NCBI GenBank assembly: GCA_030638765.1
Contig: DAOWDZ010000238.1
Location: forward strand, 1 to 7,696
Source: Desulfocapsa sp.
GTDB lineage: Bacteria; Desulfobacterota; Desulfobulbia; Desulfobulbales; Desulfocapsaceae
Length of the DNA: 7,696 nucleotides
Direction: 5' to 3'
The notes under the pieces were generated by a model. That model did no database searches. It was not told the DNA's origin and saw only the letters and a program-made list of their open reading frames with translations. Shown here piece by piece: positions 1 through 4,706 of the stretch (position 1 is the first letter of the stretch; each line of letters starts with the position of its first letter). Made by a program: the position numbers and the translations under genes.

Positions 1-470
1 TTAAACCAGCCACCCATCTGAACACCAGTGTTGCCGCCAGGGAAGTTCAAAACTTTAAAGCGGTCATAAACCTGCTGCATGTATTTCATACCATCATCAT
101 AGTAAAACCAGGCATATTGCTCAGCTGTGGTCATTCCAAATGGGAGGGTGGTGAAAAAAATAGTGGAAAGATCCTTTCCTTTCCAATAATAGGATCCACT
201 ATGACCCATCTGATATTGGCCACCTTTAACCATATCAAGAATTCCAAGAGGAGCTTTGTGCTTCTCTTTTCCTTCAATCTTGATGATGAATTTACCACCA
301 CTCATTTCTTCAACAAGTTTGGCAACCTGAATAGGAGGAGACGCAAGCGGAGTAAGAGTTGAAGGCCATGTCATGGCCAGTTTCCATTTAACAGTTTTTT
401 CAGCAAGAACCGGAGTTGCGAGCAAAGACAATGCCGCAGCGGTCATGAGAATTTTTGAAATAAATTTCAT
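1..470 (-). CDS. TRAP transporter periplasmic solute-binding protein (DctP/TakP type), N-terminal part
   Basis: This is the periplasmic binding component of a TRAP (tripartite, ion-driven) importer, probably for a carboxylic or 2-oxo acid; the substrate cannot be read from the sequence. The first 156 residues are visible and the rest lies beyond the left edge (the family is usually about 330-370 residues). The start is ATG at 470..468, with a strong AGGAGA ribosome site at 480..475. Residues 1-23 form a Sec signal peptide: basic MKFISK, a hydrophobic core, then VLA before E24. The mature protein opens with KWKLAMTWP. Family-typical stretches follow: VEEMSGGKF (53-61), MGHSGSYYWKGKD (88-100), a PFGM motif, and NTGVQMGGWF at the cut end, which resembles the ligand-site region of TakP-like proteins. 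The membrane subunits DctQ and DctM are not in view and may lie further left. The family call is confident; the substrate is not. Confidence 0.9.
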   Translation of the reverse strand, partial: MKFISKILMTAAALSLLATPVLAEKTVKWKLAMTWPSTLTPLASPPIQVAKLVEEMSGGKFIIKIEGKEKHKAPLGILDMVKGGQYQMGHSGSYYWKGKDLSTIFFTTLPFGMTTAEQYAWFYYDDGMKYMQQVYDRFKVLNFPGGNTGVQMGGWF

Positions 471-504
471 AGAATCTCCTTGAAAGTACAAGTTGAGTTT
501 TATA

Positions 505-521
505 GATAGATGAACTCTATC
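505..521. repeat. Inverted repeat in the leader of the TRAP binding-protein gene
   Basis: GATAGA and TCTATC form 6-base perfect arms around a 5-base centre, 35 bases upstream of the TRAP gene start. The repeat lies just downstream of a plausible -10 box, where transcription would begin. It could be an operator half-site pair for a dimeric regulator, or a small hairpin in the 5' leader (6-bp stem, GUUCA loop). A looser pair, GAGTT/AACTC (495..499 and 513..517), overlaps it. The arms are short and AT-rich, so chance is a real alternative. Confidence 0.3.
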
Positions 522-523
522 CG

Positions 524-551
524 ATAATATGTATCACTGTCGATTTATTAA
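524..551 (-). promoter_or_regulatory. Possible sigma-70 promoter for the TRAP binding-protein gene
   Basis: Reading leftward, TTAATA (551..546) and TATTAT (529..524) are separated by 16 bases. They match the -35 and -10 consensus at 4 of 6 and 5 of 6 positions. Initiation would fall near 517, giving a leader of about 47 bases before the ATG at 470. The gap between folE2 and this gene shows no convincing terminator, so read-through from metF-folE2 is also possible. The call rests only on hexamer matching in AT-rich DNA. Confidence 0.3.
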
Positions 552-611
552 TACGTTAGGGAGTTTTTACAAGCTTTTTTTAAGCATTTTCAGAGAAAGT
601 AAATCCAGCTA

Positions 612-1385
612 TCAGCGAATTTCATTGGAGTCAACATAGGCATAGGCGCTATGTTTATGAATGGATTCAAAGCTTTCAACACCAGCTGAAAACCAGGTGA
701 TATTAGAATTATCAAGGACAGAGACTGCAACTTTTCGTACTACATCTTCTACAAACATGGGATTCTCGTAGGCACGTTCTGTCACATATTTTTCATCAGG
801 TCGTTTCAGTAACGCCCAGAGTTCACAGGATGCAGAATCTTCAATCATGCGGATAAGATCTTCCACCCATATAAATTTTTTAAATTTAACATTCAATGTT
901 ACCTCAGCACGCTGATTATGAGCACCTGCAGCACTGATTTCTTTAGAGCAGGGACAAAGGGTTGTGACCGGGACTATGACGGAGAGTATGAACTCATTTT
1001 CGGTACCAACAACACCCGTAAAGCTACAGTCATATTCCATTAGACTTCTGGTTTCAGATACTGGAGCCTTCTTTTCTATGAAATAAGGGAAAGTCATTTC
1101 AACTCGAGCACTTTCAGCACTGAGTTCATTCTTTATTTCTGATAAAAGTTCTGGGAAATTACTGACACTGAGGTCATCCATATATTTATTCAGTACAGTA
1201 GTAAATGTTGGTACACAGCTTTCTCTGTACTTTCCAGGGACACTAACCTGCAAAGAAACTGTGGCCACACTGTTCTGAAGGCCGCCTTTCTTTTCACGGA
1301 TACGAACAGGTATCTGAATATCTTTAATACCTACGGATTGAATTTTCATTGCGGGGCTATCTGAGCTGGGTTGAGTCCCGAACAC
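612..1385 (-). CDS. folE2: GTP cyclohydrolase IB (FolE2)
   Basis: The enzyme converts GTP to 7,8-dihydroneopterin triphosphate, the first step of folate (and queuosine) synthesis, in the cytoplasm. It is the type IB enzyme, unrelated to FolE except in fold. The 257 residues match the family length. Family signatures are clear: VGIKDI (18-23), KKAPVSETRSL (105-115), LCPCSKEIS (143-151) with metal-ligand Cys144, GAHNQR (154-159) with His156, KRPDEKYVTE (194-203) with Glu198, NPMFVEDVVR (208-217) with Glu213, and SIHKHSAYAY near the C-terminus. The start is GTG at 1385..1383, chosen because MFGTQPSSDSP fits the usual FolE2 N-terminus. It lies inside the end of metF (29-base overlap), so translation is probably coupled. 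The Shine-Dalgarno site is weak. The usual HMSRF motif after the first strands is replaced by CVPTF (57-61), although the other catalytic residues are kept. Confidence 0.93.
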   Translation of the reverse strand: MFGTQPSSDSPAMKIQSVGIKDIQIPVRIREKKGGLQNSVATVSLQVSVPGKYRESCVPTFTTVLNKYMDDLSVSNFPELLSEIKNELSAESARVEMTFPYFIEKKAPVSETRSLMEYDCSFTGVVGTENEFILSVIVPVTTLCPCSKEISAAGAHNQRAEVTLNVKFKKFIWVEDLIRMIEDSASCELWALLKRPDEKYVTERAYENPMFVEDVVRKVAVSVLDNSNITWFSAGVESFESIHKHSAYAYVDSNEIR

Positions 1386-2244
1386 CTAAAGAGTTGTAAA
1401 TTTCCTGCGTGGCAAGGGATGAATTAAGTGTGAAGAACTGGATACCACGAACATCATTATCAATCAGGTCACGTATCTGTTCAGTGGCCCAGTGAATACC
1501 TACTTTTTCAACATATGAGTCATCTTCAGCACGATAAACAGCTTTTAAAAGTCTTGCTGGAATTCTTGCCCCACCAGCAAGTTCTGCTGTTCTGATAAGC
1601 CCACTTTTCGTACTGACAGGCATGATACCGGCAATATTGGGAACATGAATACCGGCAATTTTACACCGTTCACAATAATCGTAATAATCCCTGTTTTCAA
1701 AAAAGAGTTGGCTAACTATATAGTCAGCACCAGCATCGACCTTTGCTTTTAAGTAATCAATTTCCTGAAGACGATTAGGAGTGGAAGGGTGACCTTCGGG
1801 AAAACCAGCCACTCCAACACACATTTGAGGGAAATGCTTTTTAATATATGCCACAAGGTCGGCGGCATAGGCAAAACCATCGGCAGATTCCACAAAATCT
1901 TTCTGATCCTTAGGCGGGTCACCCCGAAGAGCAAGGATGTTCTCAATACCTGCTTCCTGATATTTTTCGAGAATAGCATGCATCTCTGAACGACTACTAC
2001 CAACACAGGTCAGATGTGAAACGACTGTTATATCGGTCTGTTCTTTGATTTTCACAACCAGATCGTGTGTCCTGTCTCTTGTGGTTCCACCGGCTCCGTA
2101 GGTAACACTTACATAGGATGGTCCAAGTGGCATAAGATTGGATATGGTTCCAAGTAGGCGCTCTGCAGCAGCGTCTTCCTTGGGAGGGAAAAATTCAAAA
2201 CTGAATGTGGTTTTATGACTTTTAAGCAGGTCTTTTACAAGCAT
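1357..2244 (-). CDS. metF: 5,10-methylenetetrahydrofolate reductase (MetF)
   Basis: This cytoplasmic FAD enzyme reduces 5,10-methylene-THF to 5-methyl-THF, which feeds methionine synthesis; in some anaerobes it also serves the methyl branch of the acetyl-CoA pathway. The 295 residues are standard for the bacterial one-domain TIM-barrel form, which has no regulatory extension. Visible motifs are SFEFFPPK (15-22) with catalytic Glu17 (E. coli Glu28), VSVTYGAGGTTRDRT (45-59), SHLTC (76-80), and ILALRGDPP (103-111) with Asp109 (E. coli Asp120). GVAGFPEGHP, GADYIVSQLFF and AGIMP follow. The start is ATG at 2244..2242, with AGGA eight bases upstream; the stop is TAG at 1359..1357. It is the first gene of a leftward unit with folE2, linking folate synthesis to methyl supply. 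No SAM riboswitch or MetJ-type box array was recognised upstream. The family call is secure; whether the role is biosynthetic or catabolic is open. Confidence 0.96.
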   Translation of the reverse strand: MLVKDLLKSHKTTFSFEFFPPKEDAAAERLLGTISNLMPLGPSYVSVTYGAGGTTRDRTHDLVVKIKEQTDITVVSHLTCVGSSRSEMHAILEKYQEAGIENILALRGDPPKDQKDFVESADGFAYAADLVAYIKKHFPQMCVGVAGFPEGHPSTPNRLQEIDYLKAKVDAGADYIVSQLFFENRDYYDYCERCKIAGIHVPNIAGIMPVSTKSGLIRTAELAGGARIPARLLKAVYRAEDDSYVEKVGIHWATEQIRDLIDNDVRGIQFFTLNSSLATQEIYNSLGVRDSTQLR

Positions 2245-2269
2245 TGCTGATCCTATTTTAAGGGAACTG

Positions 2270-2289
2270 ATTACATAGAATTACGTAGT
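2270..2289. repeat. Tandem imperfect 10-base direct repeat upstream of metF
   Basis: ATTACATAGA is followed at once by ATTACGTAGT; the two copies match at 8 of 10 positions. They sit 26-45 bases before the metF start, one helical turn apart, so a regulator could bind both on the same DNA face. No known regulator motif was recognised, and two AT-rich copies can arise by chance. Confidence 0.3.
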
Positions 2290-2366
2290 GAGCAATCTTT
2301 ACTCTTTTTTACTCTGTTCGACAAGTTTCAAATAGTGTAAATAACGAGCAATGGCCGTGCTGCAAA

Positions 2367-2375
2367 TGATATAAG
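2367..2375 (+). promoter_or_regulatory. Extended -10 promoter element for the hslR-purine gene series
   Basis: TGATATAAG matches the extended -10 form TGnTATAAT with one mismatch. No good -35 hexamer lies 16-18 bases upstream, which extended -10 promoters can tolerate. Initiation near 2382 would give a leader of about 84 bases carrying the palindrome at 2435..2450. The divergent 2245..2465 region must also hold the metF promoter. Candidate hexamers there on the minus strand (TTGTCG or TTGCAG as -35) are too poor to annotate. Confidence 0.35.
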
Positions 2376-2434
2376 CATCTTTTTATATGCATTTCTCTGT
2401 TTTCAGTGTAGATTATATGCTTCGTTTTTTTGAA

Positions 2435-2450
2435 ATGATCTGCAGATCAT
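2435..2450. promoter_or_regulatory. Perfect 16-base palindrome just before the hslR ribosome site
   Basis: ATGATCTGCAGATCAT is a perfect palindrome ending 15 bases before the hslR ATG and four bases before its GGGA ribosome site (2455..2458). As DNA it has the form of a symmetric operator for a dimeric regulator. As RNA it would fold into a 6-bp stem with a UGCA loop beside the ribosome site. A run of seven T (2425..2431) lies just upstream. The symmetry is seen directly; the function is inferred. Confidence 0.45.
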
Positions 2451-2465
2451 AAACGGGATATTGTA

Positions 2466-2861
2466 ATGAGTGACAAGCAAGAACATGTTAGAATCGATAA
2501 ATGGCTTTGGGCCGCCCGCTTTTTTAAAACCAGAGGATTGGCTTCAAAGGCTGCATCTGGTGGAAAGGTATTTTTAAATGGCCAGCGTTGCAAACCTGCA
2601 AAACCAATAGCAATTGGTGATGAATTGCGCATCCACAAAGGCCAGGTTGAACAAACTGTCATTATTCTCAACATATTAAGTCGCAGAGGGCCTGCCAAAA
2701 TTGCCCAAACGCTTTATAAAGAAACTGAGGCATCCATAGTAAGTCGTGAGGAACAGAGGCAGGAACGTGCACTCTTTTATGCCGGACAATCAACGCCTTC
2801 CAAGCGACCTGGAAAACGTGATCGACGCAAAATACAACAATTTATTCGAAATGATGAATAA
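2466..2861 (+). CDS. hslR: Ribosome-associated heat-shock protein 15 (HslR), S4 domain
   Basis: This small RNA-binding protein belongs to the Hsp15 family. In E. coli, Hsp15 binds free 50S subunits that still carry a nascent chain on peptidyl-tRNA and helps recycle them after stress. At 131 residues it is the usual length. The S4 domain spans roughly residues 8-65, with [17 protein letters not shown] (8-24) and [15 protein letters not shown] (32-46) closely matching the E. coli protein. The C-terminal tail (about 108-127) is rich in Lys and Arg, as in the family. The start is ATG at 2466, with GGGA seven bases upstream. It leads the rightward series, 32 bases before the IMP cyclohydrolase gene. 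A heat-shock promoter was not recognised; the upstream palindrome is the main candidate control site. A generic S4-domain protein is the alternative, but the match over the full length favours HslR. Confidence 0.92.
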   Translation: MSDKQEHVRIDKWLWAARFFKTRGLASKAASGGKVFLNGQRCKPAKPIAIGDELRIHKGQVEQTVIILNILSRRGPAKIAQTLYKETEASIVSREEQRQERALFYAGQSTPSKRPGKRDRRKIQQFIRNDE

Positions 2862-2893
2862 GCATTGATAAATACCTACAAAAAGGAAATGTG

Positions 2894-3508
2894 ATGAGCA
2901 AAGTTGAAAGAGCATTAATCAGTTTAACAGACAAATCAGGAATTGAAGGTTTTGCCAAAGAGCTTGCAGATCTTGGTGTTGAAATACTCTCCACCGGCGG
3001 AACTGCTGCTAAAATCCGTGAATCCGGGATTGATGTTATGGATGTTTCTGATTTCACCGGGTTTCCTGAAATGTTAGATGGTCGCGTAAAGACATTACAC
3101 CCCAAGGTTCATGGTGGGATTTTAAATCAGAGAGCCAATGAAGCGCATCAAAAACAGTGTGCTGAACATGGACTTAAAAACATCGATATCATTGCCGTTA
3201 ATCTGTATGCCTTTGAAAAAACCATTGCCGATCCAAATTGCAGTCTTGCCGATGCCATTGAGAATATAGATATTGGCGGCCCCACAATGCTTCGTGCAGC
3301 AGCAAAGAATTTTAATGATGTGACTGTAATTGTTGACCCTGCTGATTACGAGCAGGTTTTAAAGGAAATTAAAGAAACGGGTAATACAACCTTAAAAACA
3401 CGCTTTCGTCTTGCTGCAAAGGTTTTTAAATTAACATCTGTTTACGACACTACGATTTCAGCATGGCTTGAAAAGGTTGATGTTGATGCCAACGATTTTT
3501 TCAAATAA
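2894..3508 (+). CDS. purH: Stand-alone IMP cyclohydrolase (PurH N-terminal domain only)
   Basis: The enzyme closes the ring of FAICAR to form IMP, the last step of de novo purine synthesis. Only the MGS-like cyclohydrolase domain is present: 204 residues against roughly 510-590 for the usual two-domain PurH, with no AICAR transformylase half. Active-site residues known from the human enzyme are all there: SLTDKSG (10-16), STGGT (33-37), [13 protein letters not shown] (63-75) with Arg64 and Lys66, VNLYAF (102-107) with Tyr105, and [15 protein letters not shown] (125-139) with Asp126 and Lys138. The Pro usual after that Tyr is Ala here. ATG 2894 is chosen over GTG 2891 because AAGGA (2883..2887) is six bases from it. 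The ORF ends at a natural domain boundary, and purN follows after 11 bases with no transformylase remnant. This looks like a genuine single-domain enzyme, with formyl transfer done by another gene. Confidence 0.92.
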   Translation: MSKVERALISLTDKSGIEGFAKELADLGVEILSTGGTAAKIRESGIDVMDVSDFTGFPEMLDGRVKTLHPKVHGGILNQRANEAHQKQCAEHGLKNIDIIAVNLYAFEKTIADPNCSLADAIENIDIGGPTMLRAAAKNFNDVTVIVDPADYEQVLKEIKETGNTTLKTRFRLAAKVFKLTSVYDTTISAWLEKVDVDANDFFK

Positions 3509-3519
3509 CAGGAAAACTC

Positions 3520-4104
3520 ATGTTGAAAATGGCGGTGCTGCTCTCTGGCAGTGGAAGAACTCTCGATAATTTTCATGATCGGATTCACACAGGAACTCTT
3601 CAGGCACAGGTGCAGGTTGTTATCTCAAATGTTGCCGGAGTGCTTGGCTTGAGTAAAGCAGAAAAGTACGGGTATCCTTCTTTTCATGCTGAAAACAATG
3701 ATGCTATTAATACAATATTGAAAAATTATGATATCGATATCATAGCCCTTGCAGGATACTTGAAACTCTATACACCACCCGCTTCTTTAAGCAGAGCCGT
3801 TGTCAATATCCATCCTTCATTAATTCCAGCATTTTGTGGTGACGGGTTTTATGGCTCGAAGGTTCATAATGCTGTGAAGAAAAGGGGATGTATGGTGAGC
3901 GGTTGTACCGTGCATTTTGCAAATGAAATCTACGATGACGGGCCAATCATCTATCAGCAACCTGTTGTCCTCGACTATGAGGATACTCCAGACACTATTG
4001 CCACCAAAGTATTTGCAGCTGAATGTGAAGCATTTCCTGAAGCAATAAACAGAGTTGATGAGAAAGGGATAGACTTTTTCTGGAATCGTACTAAAGGACA
4101 ATAA
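3520..4104 (+). CDS. purN: Phosphoribosylglycinamide formyltransferase (PurN)
   Basis: PurN transfers a formyl group from 10-formyl-THF to GAR, the third step of purine synthesis. The 194 residues are normal for the family. The phosphate loop LLSGSGRTLDN (7-17) replaces the more common SGxGSN form. The catalytic trio of E. coli (Asn106, His108, Asp144) corresponds to Asn96 and His98 in NIHPSLIP (96-103) and Asp140 in DDGPII (139-144). Between them is PAFCGDGFYG (103-112), a loop about six residues longer than in E. coli PurN and like that of a distinct PurN subfamily. The start is ATG 3520 with AGGA six bases upstream. It lies 11 bases after the IMP cyclohydrolase gene, and its stop overlaps the pyrR start (TAATG), so the three are very likely co-transcribed. 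The family call is firm; AICAR as a second substrate is only speculation. Confidence 0.93.
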   Translation: MLKMAVLLSGSGRTLDNFHDRIHTGTLQAQVQVVISNVAGVLGLSKAEKYGYPSFHAENNDAINTILKNYDIDIIALAGYLKLYTPPASLSRAVVNIHPSLIPAFCGDGFYGSKVHNAVKKRGCMVSGCTVHFANEIYDDGPIIYQQPVVLDYEDTPDTIATKVFAAECEAFPEAINRVDEKGIDFFWNRTKGQ

Positions 4105-4640
4105 TGAAAAGCAGTATTATATTAAATAGTGATGAAATCTCTCTTTCTCTTAATAGAATAAGTATTCAGATTTTAGAGAAAAACAATAGCCCAGATAATC
4201 TTGCGATTGTTGGGATTCATACCTGCGGAGTATTTATTGCTGAGAGGATTCGTGCCATCATTAAAAAACAGACATCACAACTTGTCCCCTATGGCAGTCT
4301 TGATATTAATCTGTATCGTGATGACTGGAGTCTTGTAACGCAAAATCCTGTAGTAAAAACCACTGATATCAGTTTTGAAGTCGAAGGTAAGGATATCATT
4401 CTGGTCGATGATGTCCTGTTTACGGGCAGGACTATCCGGGCAGCCCTTGAAGCACTTATGGATCATGGCCGCCCAAGAAGCGTTCAACTTGCCATACTGG
4501 TTGACCGGGGAGGTCGGGAACTGCCTGTTCAGGCTGATTATGTTGGACTTCATACCACGGTACGATCATACGAGCGAATCCAGGTTATGGTTACTGAAGC
4601 TGGCGATCAGGACCAGGTGATTCTCAAGAATAATGATTGA
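4104..4640 (+). CDS. pyrR: PyrR-type uracil phosphoribosyltransferase / pyrimidine regulator
   Basis: PyrR proteins bind pyr mRNA leaders in response to UMP/UTP and also make UMP from uracil and PRPP. This 178-residue protein matches PyrR over its full length: GSLDINLYRDD (65-75), the PRPP-binding loop ILVDDVLFTGRT (100-111), and LVDRGGRELPVQADYVG (133-149). Compared with the B. subtilis protein as I remember it, several residues tied to RNA binding differ: Thr18 and His22 become Asn17 and Ile21, His140 becomes Gly138, and Arg146 becomes Gln144. In the first loop, GIKTRG is GIHTCG here (37-42). The catalytic and PRPP parts look intact, so salvage activity is more certain than RNA control. The ATG overlaps the purN stop by one base, with AAGGA just upstream. 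It sits with purine rather than pyrimidine genes; no pyr gene is in the window. Confidence 0.9.
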   Translation: MKSSIILNSDEISLSLNRISIQILEKNNSPDNLAIVGIHTCGVFIAERIRAIIKKQTSQLVPYGSLDINLYRDDWSLVTQNPVVKTTDISFEVEGKDIILVDDVLFTGRTIRAALEALMDHGRPRSVQLAILVDRGGRELPVQADYVGLHTTVRSYERIQVMVTEAGDQDQVILKNND

Positions 4641-4706
4641 TTTTTCTTTAGCCACAATTACTTGCCGTTAATTTTTCCATCTCAACCCTCTACAAAACAA
4701 AACATT

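Noticed and set aside
117..362. Open frame on the + strand inside the TRAP gene region
   Set aside because: It is antisense to a gene with a signal peptide, strong ribosome site and clear family motifs; its own product is low-complexity and unrecognisable.
571..585. AAGC, seven T, AAGC run after folE2 as a possible terminator
   Set aside because: The inverted part is only GCTT/AAGC with almost no GC; the main match is a direct repeat, so a stable hairpin is not supported.
1749..2006. Second minus-strand frame within metF, and similar antisense frames within hslR, pyrR and the U32 gene
   Set aside because: They overlap well-supported genes in other frames, lack ribosome sites and show no domain-like sequence.
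2894..3508. PurH as a truncated pseudogene
   Set aside because: All active-site residues are present, the frame ends at a natural domain boundary, and the downstream gene is tightly spaced with its own ribosome site.
4662..4706. TTG start for the U32 protein, adding 15 residues
   Set aside because: The added residues do not resemble the family, while ATG 4707 begins exactly at the usual MELLAPAGN; the lack of a ribosome site at either leaves some doubt.
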